This document shows positions 1 through 8,289 of a stretch of 64,000 nt of DNA, piece after piece. Numbering within the stretch: the stretch's first letter is position 1; each line of letters begins with the position of its first letter. The stretch is taken from contig CAVYWO010000004.1 in the NCBI GenBank assembly GCA_963772295.1, forward strand, positions 62,001-126,000, given 5' to 3'. This stretch comes from AP-15 sp963772295. Lineage in GTDB: Bacteria > Pseudomonadota > Alphaproteobacteria > ATCC43930 > CGMCC-115725. A program made the position numbers and the translations under genes. The notes below the pieces were generated by a model. It did no database searches. It was not told where the DNA came from and saw nothing but the letters and a program-made list of their open reading frames with translations.

Positions 1-88
1 CCGCGTCGAGCAGCTGGTGGGCCGCGGCGGCGGCGCGTTGGAGCGGAGCGACCGCATCGCGGTACGCCTGATAGGCGTCGTAAAGCAT
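1..88 (-). CDS. phaZ: Polyhydroxyalkanoate depolymerase, N-terminal fragment (partial at window edge)
   Basis: Only the first 29 codons lie in the window, reading MLYDAYQAYRDAVAPL and then an alanine-rich helix. This resembles the start of intracellular PHB/PHA depolymerases, which typically begin MLY-x-x-Y and continue into a P-x-R helix before the alpha/beta-hydrolase domain. That enzyme mobilises stored polyhydroxyalkanoate granules in the cytoplasm. The ATG at 88-86 follows a purine-rich tgagga stretch. The patatin-like gene at 173-1201 is on the same strand 84 bp upstream, so the two may be co-transcribed. The assignment rests on the N-terminus alone; the lipase box and catalytic triad are outside the window. 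Confidence 0.5.
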   Translation of the reverse strand, partial: MLYDAYQAYRDAVAPLQRAAAAAHQLLDA

Positions 89-172
89 AAATCCTCATGG
101 GGTTATGCACGCCGGCACTTATACGAGCGTTTGCGCAAGAAAGCCATCAACCGCCGGTTTCGGCCGCCCGCT

Positions 173-1201
173 TCAGTCCCGCGGTGCCGCGGCGCCGCCG
201 CGCACCTCGTGGACCACGACACCGCAGAGCCGCGGCGGCGGCGCCAGCCAGCGCGGATCGGCGAGGCTCATCGCGGCGTCGGTCTCCCCGGCCTGCCATC
301 GCCGCGTCACCGTGCCGGTCGAGAGGTCGGTTATCTTGGCGGCGAGACCGACCGCGCAATCCTCATGGACGAGATGGAGGATCGTCATCGTCGCGGTGCT
401 CGCCTCGGCGAGGCAGCGCCGGATGTCGGTCTCGGCGCGCGTCGCGGCCGGCAACCGCTCGCCGAGCAAGGCGATCATGCGGCGCAGATCGCTGGCCCGG
501 CGGATCGTCGCGATCTCCCGCGCCATGCGGCTGGTGCCGGCATGTCCGCCGGGTGCCGGGTCGTAGCCGTCGATGGCGAAGCACAAGGTGTCGGCCGGGC
601 GGGCGCTGTCGAGGGCCGAGACCGAAACCGCACCGCCGCCGAAGAAATCGCGGCCGATCTTGACGCTCGGGGAGCCCGGCAGCGGGGAACCGGCCATCAC
701 ATGGTCGAGGCCGAGCACCAGCCGATCGTTGTCGAACAGCGTCTCGGTCAGGGTTGCCAGGTTCAGGGCACCGAGCACGACCCGCACGCTGCCGGAATTG
801 AGCCGAGCGAAATCCACTACCTCGCCAATCAGCCGGCCTAGTTCGGCCCCGGCAACCGCCGGTTCCGCTGATGCCGGCGTGCGCGGCCGGCGGCGGAGCG
901 GCCGCCACCAGCGCGCTGCCGCCGGCTCACCCGGGCGCCGCCGCGCGCGGCCCGCCCGCCGGCCGATCTCCTGCCAAAAGCGGCGCAATTGCGAGGCGCG
1001 CTCGTGCGGCGGGTTGCCGGCAATAATCGCGGCGTTTACCGCGCCGATCCCGGTGCCGGCGATCCAGTTCGGGCGGACCCCGCACTTTTCCAGCGCGGCA
1101 TAGGCGCCGGCCTGATAGGCACCGAGCGCGCCGCCGCCCGACAGCAGCAACGCGATCCGCTCGAAACGCGCCAAACTCGCACCCGGTCGGTCCCGCGCCA
1201 A
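173..1201 (-). CDS. Patatin-like protein lacking catalytic Ser and Asp (probable pseudoenzyme)
   Basis: About 342 residues with the patatin fold signature: an oxyanion-hole glycine stretch LLSGGGALGAYQAGAYAAL near the N-terminus, then the nucleophile-elbow region. The elbow reads GTGIGAVNAA, where active members have G-x-S-x-G. The second catalytic motif, normally D-G-G/A, reads FFGGGAVSV. Both members of the Ser-Asp dyad are therefore glycine. The C-terminal half resembles the DUF3734-type extension of bacterial patatins often found near PHA genes, which fits the phaZ start next door. The start is uncertain. TTG at 1201 is preceded by aggag at a good distance; TTG at 1174 is an alternative, and no in-frame ATG is close. 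A structural or binding role is inferred; lipase activity is unlikely. Confidence 0.72.
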   Translation of the reverse strand: MARDRPGASLARFERIALLLSGGGALGAYQAGAYAALEKCGVRPNWIAGTGIGAVNAAIIAGNPPHERASQLRRFWQEIGRRAGRARRRPGEPAAARWWRPLRRRPRTPASAEPAVAGAELGRLIGEVVDFARLNSGSVRVVLGALNLATLTETLFDNDRLVLGLDHVMAGSPLPGSPSVKIGRDFFGGGAVSVSALDSARPADTLCFAIDGYDPAPGGHAGTSRMAREIATIRRASDLRRMIALLGERLPAATRAETDIRRCLAEASTATMTILHLVHEDCAVGLAAKITDLSTGTVTRRWQAGETDAAMSLADPRWLAPPPRLCGVVVHEVRGGAAAPRD

Positions 1202-1338
1202 ACCCCGCTCCTGCCAGACGCCGCCGCGCAACCTCGCCGAAGCACCCGACCAGCGCCGGCGGGCCGCGGGTCTTCCGCCATGATAGGAATTCCGGACGTA
1301 TCGGCCAATCTCGAACCGCGCGGCAAGGCGCGCTTCTT

Positions 1339-2289
1339 TCAATCCCGCGGCTGCGAACGGACGACCTCGTGCGATCGGATCGGGCGGACCGAGCCCAGAT
1401 AAAGGGCGATCGCGCGGCGATCGGCGTCGCTGAGGCGCGCGGTATTTCTGACCGTCTCGGCCATGGCGCCCCCGACGAAATCGAAATCCGGCGTCTGCCC
1501 GTCGGCGAGCAGGGTGACGATGTCGGCGGTGCTCCATCGGCCAATCCCGGTTTCCGGATCCGGGGTGATGTTGGGCGCGGTCTTTTGACCTCTGGTGGCG
1601 GCACCGGAGAGGGCGCGATCGGCGTCGCGCGCGCCGAGCCGGTTGCGCGGCGTGTGGCAGTCGCCGCAGCGGCCGATCGTGGCGACGAGATAGGCGCCGC
1701 GGTTCCATGCCGCATCGCGTGTCGGATCGACCCGAAACGGCCCGGGAAAAGGCGTGGCAAGGATGGCGACGGCCGCGCGCAGCGCCGCAAAGGCAGCAAG
1801 CCGCGAAGCCCGGTTGAGCTGCGAGACGGCCGGCAGGCCGTCGAGAAAGGCCTTCAGATCGAGCACGTCGGCTGCGGTCAGGCGGTTGTAGAACGGGAAC
1901 GGAAAGACCGGCAGAAGATGCCGGTCGTCCGGGGCCACGCCCCAGCGCAGAGCGCGAACGAAATCGGCGAGGCCCCAGCGGCCGATGCCGGTCTGCCGAT
2001 CGGGCGTGATGTTCGGCGTGAACAGCGTTCCGAAAGCGGTATCGAGCGCCCGGCCGCCGGCATAGGGACGGCCGCCGTTTTTGCCGTCGGTATGGCACTG
2101 GTCGCACCCGGCGGCGGCGGCGAGATAGGCGCCGCGGGCCGCCGAACCGGCAATCGGGCCGGCCGCCGCGGCGGCGCCGGTCACGGTCAGAAGCAATGCC
2201 AGCGCCGCGCGCCGGCCGCCCTCAATCCTTGAGCTTGGCGCGGAAATGCTCGTGGCAGCCGCCGCAGCCGTTCTTGCCCAAATCGTCAA
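1339..2289 (-). CDS. Diheme c-type cytochrome, secreted
   Basis: The protein has two CxxCH heme-attachment sites, CDQCH (about residues 62-66) and CGDCH (about 208-212), each followed by the TPNITPD motif typical of the cytochrome subunits of periplasmic alcohol/aldehyde or gluconate-type dehydrogenases. A hydrophobic, alanine-rich signal segment covers residues 27-44. The role is periplasmic electron transfer; no dehydrogenase large subunit is nearby. The only ATG (2289) overlaps the upstream cytochrome c' gene by 68 bp and puts about 26 residues before the signal peptide. A non-ATG start nearer 2229, just after that gene's stop, is equally plausible. Same strand and tight spacing suggest co-transcription with the cytochrome c' gene. 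Confidence 0.82.
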   Translation of the reverse strand: MTIWARTAAAAATSISAPSSRIEGGRRAALALLLTVTGAAAAAGPIAGSAARGAYLAAAAGCDQCHTDGKNGGRPYAGGRALDTAFGTLFTPNITPDRQTGIGRWGLADFVRALRWGVAPDDRHLLPVFPFPFYNRLTAADVLDLKAFLDGLPAVSQLNRASRLAAFAALRAAVAILATPFPGPFRVDPTRDAAWNRGAYLVATIGRCGDCHTPRNRLGARDADRALSGAATRGQKTAPNITPDPETGIGRWSTADIVTLLADGQTPDFDFVGGAMAETVRNTARLSDADRRAIALYLGSVRPIRSHEVVRSQPRD

Positions 2290-2698
2290 AGGCGGCCTGG
2301 ATTTCAGCCTTGCCGCCGCGCCCGACCGCGGCGAGCAGCGCCTGGGCCTTTGCCGACGCGTTCTTTTGGGCGGCGAGGAACTTGTCCCATTGGATCCAGA
2401 TTTCGGCCTTTGGCGCGAATTTGCCCTCGGGGCTCGCCGCGTCCGATCCCGGCGGGAACAGGTCCGGGATTTTCCCAGTCGTGCGGGTCAGATCGGCAGC
2501 GGCGGCGGCCGCCGCCGCCTGGCCGCCCTTGCCGGTAAAGTAAGCCTTGACGCGGCCGAGATTCTTGGCCTGCTGCTTCATCACCGCGGCTCGGTCCTTG
2601 ATCACATCGGCGCCGTCCATGGCCGGCGCCCTAACCGCCGCGGCGGCGAGCGCCGCGATCATCGAGCCCGCGATCACCACCTTTGTCAGCGATCCCAT
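2222..2698 (-). CDS. Cytochrome c' family protein, periplasmic
   Basis: 158 residues. An N-terminal signal segment (MGSLTKVVIAGSMIAALAA) leads into a helical domain with a single C-terminal heme site, CGGCHEHFR (residues 145-153), the arrangement of class II cytochromes (cytochrome c'). Such proteins bind NO or O2 or act as high-spin heme electron carriers in the periplasm. The ATG at 2698 is set by an almost perfect ribosome-binding site, aaaggagg, five bases upstream. An open frame continues 500 bp upstream but has no signal sequence. The gene sits immediately 5' of the diheme cytochrome gene with overlapping ends. Confidence 0.85.
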   Translation of the reverse strand: MGSLTKVVIAGSMIAALAAAAVRAPAMDGADVIKDRAAVMKQQAKNLGRVKAYFTGKGGQAAAAAAAADLTRTTGKIPDLFPPGSDAASPEGKFAPKAEIWIQWDKFLAAQKNASAKAQALLAAVGRGGKAEIQAAFDDLGKNGCGGCHEHFRAKLKD

Positions 2699-2887
2699 CG
2701 CGCCTCCTTTGCCACGCAACCTAGCGGCTCGGTGCGCCGATGCATAGGGATCGCGAAGCCGGCGCGCTCCCAACCCTTCCGGCATGGTGCCCAAGTTGTT
2801 CGTCGGACGCCATCGATGCCGTATAAGATCGCAGCAACGGGACCGACCTGGCCGCGTCCCGTGCCACGCACCGGCCGGAGACGACGA

Positions 2888-3169
2888 ATGAACCCAACCC
2901 GGACCCAAGGCTCTTTCTATCCAGCAACAGCGTTCGGCGCCATCCCTGTCGCGCTCATGATCTTCTTCGCCGGTACCGCCGCCGCCGCGACGCAGGAAGG
3001 CATGACGGCGATCGTAAACTGGAAAGCGATGGACAACTGCGCCAGACAGGCGCAGGCCGCGTTTCCGGACTTCACCCCAGAATCGAACGCCAAGCGTAAC
3101 GCCAAGCTCAAGGAGTGCCTCGAGAGCAGTAATCTGCCACCGCGCCAGCTCGGGGCACCGCCGCGCTGA
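2888..3169 (+). CDS. Small secreted protein of unknown function
   Basis: 93 residues. The N-terminus carries a clear Sec signal peptide (hydrophobic run AIPVALMIFFAGTAAAA, probable cleavage after about residue 33). The mature part of about 60 residues has two cysteines (CARQ and KECL) that could form one disulphide, and is rich in Lys, Asn and Ala. I do not recognise a family. It is divergent from the cytochrome c' gene (190 bp between starts) and convergent with the next gene. The ATG at 2888 has a weak ggag upstream. The signal peptide supports it being real; function is unknown. Confidence 0.6.
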   Translation: MNPTRTQGSFYPATAFGAIPVALMIFFAGTAAAATQEGMTAIVNWKAMDNCARQAQAAFPDFTPESNAKRNAKLKECLESSNLPPRQLGAPPR

Positions 3170-3196
3170 GCGCCGGCACGGCGCTTCGCGTCTCAT

Positions 3197-4045
3197 TCAC
3201 GCGGGACGGCGCGCATCCCATCCCTCGGCCATCCGCGGCAGGCCCGGCGGAGGCGGCCGGGCCGCCGCGGCGGCTTCGGATCGGGCGCGGGCGACAAAGG
3301 CCAGCTGAGCGCCGAGGTTGATCTCGAGGCTCGAGGTGACTTCGAGGCGCGGATCCTCGAAGACGTTGGCGCGCTGCCGCCGCCGCCGGGCCATCACGGT
3401 CTTATCGCGCTGCCGCAGCAATGCGGCGATCTGCGGGCGAAACAGCTGCATGACCGCGACCAGCCAGCGATCGCGCACCGCCGCCGGATCTGCCGGGGTG
3501 ATCGCGAACCGATCGAGCATCGCAATCACATCGCCGGCGCGATACCAGGTTTCGCCGGTGACCCAGCGATTGGTCGTAAACAGGCGAAAGGGCTCGCCCT
3601 GCGCGTCGAGCGAGATCGCGACCAGGTGGCTGACCTCGTCGCGGGCGCCGCGTTTCAACGGCGCTCCTTGCGGCGCCGGCGCGACCTCGGCAACCGCGGT
3701 TTCGGGGAGGACCAGCGGCACCGTCCCGGAGGGCATCCCCTCGGCCCGCAAAAAGGTATGGAAGTGACCGTGTTCGAGCGGCGGCCGCCGATCCGCCGGA
3801 TGCACGTGATAGAAGTATTGGGCGTGGCTCGCGGGGTCGTAGACTTCGCCGTTCGGGTAGTGGCGCCAGTCGACGAGCCCCTTGCCGTCGTACCCACCGG
3901 CGCCGGGCGCGATTTCGGTGAGGATCGTGCGCTTGCTTGCCGCAAGCCGATCCCGGCAGTCGGCAACCACCGCCGCCGCCCGCTCCATCTGCGCAAGCTC
4001 GGCGCGGCTCACGCGGAGCCCGTGCGGCTTTTCGAGGTTGGGCAC
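3197..4045 (-). CDS. DUF6969-like hypothetical protein
   Basis: 282 residues, soluble, no signal peptide. The central part has a histidine/tyrosine-rich block (YFYHVHP ... EHGHFHTFLR) followed by HLVAISLD and LFTTNRWVTGE. I associate this combination with the uncharacterised DUF6969 family of proteobacteria. The clustered histidines could bind a metal, but no catalytic function is established. It follows the Mla-type lipoprotein gene by 30 bp on the same strand, so it may be the last gene of that transport operon. The C-terminus is proline- and arginine-rich. Confidence 0.6.
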   Translation of the reverse strand: MPNLEKPHGLRVSRAELAQMERAAAVVADCRDRLAASKRTILTEIAPGAGGYDGKGLVDWRHYPNGEVYDPASHAQYFYHVHPADRRPPLEHGHFHTFLRAEGMPSGTVPLVLPETAVAEVAPAPQGAPLKRGARDEVSHLVAISLDAQGEPFRLFTTNRWVTGETWYRAGDVIAMLDRFAITPADPAAVRDRWLVAVMQLFRPQIAALLRQRDKTVMARRRRQRANVFEDPRLEVTSSLEINLGAQLAFVARARSEAAAAARPPPPGLPRMAEGWDARRPA

Positions 4046-4075
4046 CGGTCGGTTCTCGTGAACGAAACGTGTCCA

Positions 4076-4720
4076 CTATAACCGACCCCCGCGTCTCGAC
4101 AAAGCAGCATTGGTGAGGGTCCAGACGACGATCTGGGTCGCCACCGCCGCAAGCGCCCGATCGAACGCCCTGACGATGCTCGTCAAGTGATTGCGCTCGG
4201 CCGTCGCGTGTTGCTCAAACGTCGCTTGCGCGACGACGACGCGCGCCGGCATCACGATCAACTTGGCCGCGATTGCTACCCAGGCTTCCGGAGGGCGGTC
4301 GTCGTCCGTGTATTGCGCTTCGAAATGGCGAATCTCGATCCCCAGGGCAAAATCGGGGCGCAGCCCGAAAGAGCCGCTGATCGCCGTGATCGCCTGGCTG
4401 TTCTCGAACGAGTTCTCGAGCACCGTCTGGACCAGCGCCGAGAGCGTATCGTCCCATTCGGCATCGGCAAAATAATCCATCGAGATCGTCGATTTGGTCA
4501 GCGCGATCCGGCGCTTGTCGAGCGCCTCGGAGACGGCCGGCGTGTCGACCAGAAGCTGAGCCTTCACGCTCGGCAGAGCGGGCGGAAAGGTGCTGACCGG
4601 CCGCAGCCGATAAACATATTTGGGCGGCGGACTGACGAACAGCCCGGCGCACCCGGCCGATGCCAGCACCACCGCGCCGGCCAGCAGCCGCCGCGACGGG
4701 CGCCGCGGCGGCGCGCTCAT
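4076..4720 (-). CDS. ABC-type lipid transport auxiliary lipoprotein (PqiC/ABC_trans_aux-like)
   Basis: 214 residues, with a lipoprotein signal ending in lipobox LASAGC (cysteine about residue 24), so probably anchored to the outer membrane. The mature domain (YRLRP..., PQLLVDTPAVSEALDKRRIAL-like region, DYFADAEWDDTLSALVQ) matches the ABC_trans_aux family that partners MCE proteins and helps move phospholipids between membranes. The start is fixed by an ATGA overlap with the stop of the MCE gene, implying translational coupling. It is the fourth gene of the mlaE-mlaF-mlaD operon. Confidence 0.85.
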   Translation of the reverse strand: MSAPPRRPSRRLLAGAVVLASAGCAGLFVSPPPKYVYRLRPVSTFPPALPSVKAQLLVDTPAVSEALDKRRIALTKSTISMDYFADAEWDDTLSALVQTVLENSFENSQAITAISGSFGLRPDFALGIEIRHFEAQYTDDDRPPEAWVAIAAKLIVMPARVVVAQATFEQHATAERNHLTSIVRAFDRALAAVATQIVVWTLTNAALSRRGGRL

Positions 4721-5661
4721 TGCGGACGATATCCTTCGCGCCGATCGCCGAAAAGGAGTCGGGTCGGATCCTGTTCGAGTTCCGTCGCCAGTCGCGTCAG
4801 ATGCCACACGAAACGCTGGACGTCGCTGACCAGACTGTCGACCGCGGGCAGGGTGCGCTGGCTGAAGTTCCGCACCGCCGGGCGATTCTCTGCGAGGATC
4901 GACTGGATCTGGCGGCTGTCGTCGAGCAGGCTCTTCGCCAGCCGGTCATAATCGCCGAGCGCCTGCGAGACCTGGTCTTTCAGCCCGCCGCGGCCGATGT
5001 AGCTCTGGTCGACGTCGCGCAGCAGCGCGCCCAGTTGGACCACCGTTTTGTTGGCGTTGTCAATGACCTCGCTGAGTTTGCGGCTGGGCGCGACGATGTT
5101 GCCGCTGATCGTGCGGAGGTTCTCCAAGGTCTCGGCCACCGCCTTGCGGTTGGCTGGGTCGAGCAGCGCGTTGACGCTGTGCGTCGCCGACTTGAGATCG
5201 GCCACCAATTCGGGGAGACTGGCCTTGACTTCCTCGAGCTCGGTGCGGCCGGCCTTGATCACCGCATATCTGTGCCCCGCCTCCGGCTCCAGCTGCGGGG
5301 CCTCGCGGGTTCCGCCGCGGATCTGGATCGTGCCGATCCCGTTCAGGATGTTGGTGTCGAGATAGGCGCGGGCATCCGTCTTGATGTCGACAATGCTGGG
5401 ATCGATCTCAACGGTTACCTGGATCTGTTCGAGGTTGTCGGGATCGACGCGAATATCGGTCACGCGGCCGACCGGAATCCCATTATATTGGACTTGCGAG
5501 CCCTTGTTGAGACCGGCCACCGAGCCCTTGAAGTAAATATAATAGCGCTTGGCGTGCTCGCCGAATTCGGCATGGGCCAGCCACAGAACCGCAACAAAAG
5601 CGAGGATTATCGCGCCGAGAACAAAGATGCCGACGGCCACGTAGTGCGCTCGCGTCTCCAT
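4717..5661 (-). CDS. mlaD: MCE/MlaD-family lipid-binding protein
   Basis: 314 residues with one N-terminal transmembrane segment (about residues 9-29, VAVGIFVLGAIILAFVAVLW) and a single MCE domain (YFKGSVAGLNKGSQVQYNG, then IPVGRVTDIRVDP). A long C-terminal helical region follows (about residues 150-300), longer than in E. coli MlaD. MCE domains form hexameric rings in the periplasm through which lipids pass. It lies 25 bp downstream of the ATPase gene and overlaps the auxiliary lipoprotein gene by ATGA. The extended helix is more like PqiB/LetB-type or organic-solvent-resistance MCE proteins, so the symbol is used in a broad sense. Confidence 0.88.
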   Translation of the reverse strand: METRAHYVAVGIFVLGAIILAFVAVLWLAHAEFGEHAKRYYIYFKGSVAGLNKGSQVQYNGIPVGRVTDIRVDPDNLEQIQVTVEIDPSIVDIKTDARAYLDTNILNGIGTIQIRGGTREAPQLEPEAGHRYAVIKAGRTELEEVKASLPELVADLKSATHSVNALLDPANRKAVAETLENLRTISGNIVAPSRKLSEVIDNANKTVVQLGALLRDVDQSYIGRGGLKDQVSQALGDYDRLAKSLLDDSRQIQSILAENRPAVRNFSQRTLPAVDSLVSDVQRFVWHLTRLATELEQDPTRLLFGDRREGYRPQ

Positions 5662-5686
5662 CTATGACCCTCGACCGCGTTGGGGT

Positions 5687-6505
5687 TCAACCGGCGGCGG
5701 CAGCCGGAGCGGCGGTTTCCGCCCGGTGCCTGCTTTCGGAAAGCTGCGCCGCCCGGCCGCGCGGACCGTGGAAATAGGATCGGATCCACGGGTGATCGTC
5801 CTGCAGGATCTCGACGAGGCGGCCGACGCGAACCTTCTTGTCGACCAAGACCGCGACCCGATCGCAGACCGCGAACAACGTGTCGAGATCATGGGTGACC
5901 ATGAATACGGTGAGGCCGAGGCTGCCCCGCAAATCGCGGATCAATTCGTCGAACTCGCCGGCGGCGATCGGATCGAGCCCGGCGGTGGGCTCGTCGAGAA
6001 AGACGATCTGCGGATCGAGGGCCAAGGCCCGCGCCAGACCGGAGCGCTTGCGCATCCCGCCGGACAGCTGAGACGGGTATTTTTCCCCGGTGCCGGCGGG
6101 GAGCCCGACGATCCCGACCTTGAACGCCGCGATCTCGTCCATCAGCGACGGCGGCATGTCGTAATATTCCTTGAGCGGCACCTCGATGTTTTGCGCCACC
6201 GTCAACGAGCTGAACAGGGCGCCGTCTTGAAACAGCACGCCCCAGTGCTTTTCGATCTCGCGCTGCCCGGCACCGCCGAGCTCCATCATGTTCTGGCCAA
6301 AGACCTCGACGTGGCCGGCGGCCGGACGGTTCAGGCCGACGATGGTCCGCAACAGCACCGATTTCCCGGCTCCGGAGGCGCCGACGACACCGAGGATCTC
6401 GCCGCGGAAGACATCGAGTTCGAGGCCGTCGTGGACGGTCTCGTCGCCGAACCGGTTGACAAGGCCGCGCACGCGGATGATCGGCTCGCCCGGCGCTTGC
6501 GGCAT
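5687..6505 (-). CDS. mlaF: MlaF-family ABC transporter ATPase
   Basis: 272 residues with all ABC ATPase motifs: Walker A GASGAGKS (42-49), Q-loop in LFQDGALFSSLTV (about 93), signature LSGGMRKR (147-154), Walker B IVFLDEP and H-loop in MVTHD (about 205). The SGGM-RKR signature is typical of the lipid-transport (Mkl/MlaF) subfamily. It energises lipid movement through MlaE. The ATG at 6505 begins two bases after the permease stop, so the genes are coupled. A longer open frame upstream belongs to another frame of the permease gene. Confidence 0.9.
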   Translation of the reverse strand: MPQAPGEPIIRVRGLVNRFGDETVHDGLELDVFRGEILGVVGASGAGKSVLLRTIVGLNRPAAGHVEVFGQNMMELGGAGQREIEKHWGVLFQDGALFSSLTVAQNIEVPLKEYYDMPPSLMDEIAAFKVGIVGLPAGTGEKYPSQLSGGMRKRSGLARALALDPQIVFLDEPTAGLDPIAAGEFDELIRDLRGSLGLTVFMVTHDLDTLFAVCDRVAVLVDKKVRVGRLVEILQDDHPWIRSYFHGPRGRAAQLSESRHRAETAAPAAAAG

Positions 6506-6507
6506 GC

Positions 6508-7644
6508 TCAAATCTGCAACGCCGAAAAGAAGATCGAGAACCCGGCGTCGGTCACGATGACGAGAAAGATCGCTTCGACCACCGAGAGCGTGGTCAGGCG
6601 CCCGACGCTCTCGGCGCTGCCCTCGACCTGAAAGCCCTCGTAGCAGCCGGTCACCGCGATGATCACCGCAAAGAACGGCGATTTGATCAGTCCGATCCAA
6701 TAGCTCCACGGATAGAGCGTCGACAGGTGGTCGAAGAATTCCGGGGCGCTGATGCCGAGCCGTGCCCAGGCCATCATGCCGCCGCCAAAGACCCCCATGA
6801 AGTTGGCGCAGAGGGTCAGCATCGGCAACGTCAACATCAGCCCGAACAGGCGCGGCAGCACCAGAACCTCGATCGGATCGAGCCCGATCGTGCGCAGCGC
6901 ATCGATCTCTTCGGTGACCCGCATCGTTCCGATCTGGGCGGTGAAGGCGCTGCCCGATCGGCCGGCGAGGATGATCGCGGTCAGCAGCACCCCCAATTCG
7001 CGCAGCACGCTCGCCGCGGTCAATTGGACGGTATAGCTCTCGAGGCCATAATAGCGCAGATAGTCCGCGCCCTGGTAGGCGATGACGACCCCGATCAAAA
7101 AGGTGAGCAGGCTGACGATGGGCAGCGCGTTCACCCCGGTCTGCTCCATCTGGGCGACGATTGCCGTCAGCCGCAGCCGGCGCGGATGGCGGATCAGCCG
7201 GACCGCCGTCGTGCTGACGACGCCCAAGAACCCAAGGAGGCTGTAGGCGCGCGCGACGAGACCCGCCGAGATTTGCCCGATGCGGCCGATAAAGCCGATG
7301 AGGGTATGGTGCGCCGGCCGCGGATGGCGCACCGGAGCGACCGCCCCGGCGGCGCGCACCTGCTCGATGAGCGGCGCCAGGTTCGGCCGCAGGTTCAGCA
7401 TCTCGACGGCATTGCCGAAGGCCGTGAGGTCGCGTTCGACGCGCAATAACAGCCAGGCGCCTGCCGTATCGAGCCGGTCGACCCCCGAGAGATCGATCGT
7501 CACGCGCCGGTCTGCCGGCAGCCGCAGCGCGCGCAGCCGGCGATCGATGTCGGCGGCCGACTCGACGAGCCATTCGCCGGCCGCGGTCAGGGTCAGCGAA
7601 CCGGGTTCTTCGCTGGCGACGAGGGTGGCGGCGACGGCAGGCAT
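6508..7644 (-). CDS. mlaE: MlaE-family lipid transport permease with N-terminal STAS domain
   Basis: 378 residues. Residues about 10-100 form a STAS-like domain (VTIDLSGVDRLDTAGAWLLL, then LNLRPNLAPLIEQV). The remainder is the MlaE permease with conserved blocks LPIVSLLTFLIGVVIAYQGA, LTAIILAGRSGSAFTAQIG and MRVTEEIDALRTIGLDP. It is the inner-membrane channel of the MCE lipid ABC transporter. In E. coli the STAS protein MlaB is separate; here it is fused, a common alphaproteobacterial arrangement. First gene of the operon, divergent from apt with 129 bp between starts, which must hold both promoters. Confidence 0.9.
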   Translation of the reverse strand: MPAVAATLVASEEPGSLTLTAAGEWLVESAADIDRRLRALRLPADRRVTIDLSGVDRLDTAGAWLLLRVERDLTAFGNAVEMLNLRPNLAPLIEQVRAAGAVAPVRHPRPAHHTLIGFIGRIGQISAGLVARAYSLLGFLGVVSTTAVRLIRHPRRLRLTAIVAQMEQTGVNALPIVSLLTFLIGVVIAYQGADYLRYYGLESYTVQLTAASVLRELGVLLTAIILAGRSGSAFTAQIGTMRVTEEIDALRTIGLDPIEVLVLPRLFGLMLTLPMLTLCANFMGVFGGGMMAWARLGISAPEFFDHLSTLYPWSYWIGLIKSPFFAVIIAVTGCYEGFQVEGSAESVGRLTTLSVVEAIFLVIVTDAGFSIFFSALQI

Positions 7645-7773
7645 CTCGTCTCAATCAAGCTTCTGCCGCGGTTCGGCGATCCACCATTTGCCCGGGCTCT
7701 TTCCAACTAGGCGAAAAGCCGTTATGCCGCAACGCTGGCGCGATCCGCCGTTGACAGATATCAGAGCCAGGAC

Positions 7774-8289
7774 ATGGACCTCAAAGACCACATCCGATCG
7801 ATACCCGATTTTCCGCGGCCCGGTATCTTGTTCTACGACATTTCCACGCTGATCGCCCATCCGGGCGCATGGCAGGCGACGGTGAGGCGCCTCGCCGAGG
7901 CGGTGCGCCCGCACCGGCCGGATCTTCTGGTGGGCATCGAATTGCGCGGGTTTCTGGTCGCAGCGCCGCTCGCCTACGAACTCGGGCTCGGCTTCGCCAT
8001 GGTTCGGAAAGAGGGCAAGCTGCCGGGGCAAACCGTGCGCTTTACCTATGATCTCGAATATGGCACCGACACCATCGAGATCCAGGAAGATGCGATCGGT
8101 CCGGGTCGGCGGGTGATCGTGCTCGACGATCTCCTGGCGACCGGCGGAACGATGCAGGCGGCGATCAGCCTCGTCCGCCGGCGCGGCGGGTTTGTCGTCG
8201 GCGCCGGCTGCATCATTGAACTAAGCTTTTTGCGCGGCCGCAGCCGCATCGACGTGCCGCTCGCGGCAATGGTTGCCTACGATTCCTAA
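7774..8289 (+). CDS. apt: Adenine phosphoribosyltransferase
   Basis: 171 residues, the normal family length. Shows the N-terminal IPDFPRPGILFYDIS motif of Apt, the GIELRGFLVAAPLAYELG block, and the PRPP-binding site VIVLDDLLATGGTMQAA (about residues 110-126). The enzyme salvages adenine to AMP in the cytoplasm using PRPP. The motif LVGIELRGF has Leu where many Apt proteins have a second Glu-Ala (IEARGF), a minor variation. Its end overlaps the convergent methyltransferase gene by 4 bp. Confidence 0.93.
   Translation: MDLKDHIRSIPDFPRPGILFYDISTLIAHPGAWQATVRRLAEAVRPHRPDLLVGIELRGFLVAAPLAYELGLGFAMVRKEGKLPGQTVRFTYDLEYGTDTIEIQEDAIGPGRRVIVLDDLLATGGTMQAAISLVRRRGGFVVGAGCIIELSFLRGRSRIDVPLAAMVAYDS

Noticed and set aside
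173..2107. A single 644-codon frame covering cytochrome and patatin regions
   Set aside because: Its first part is a shadow of the diheme cytochrome gene; only the patatin part has family motifs.
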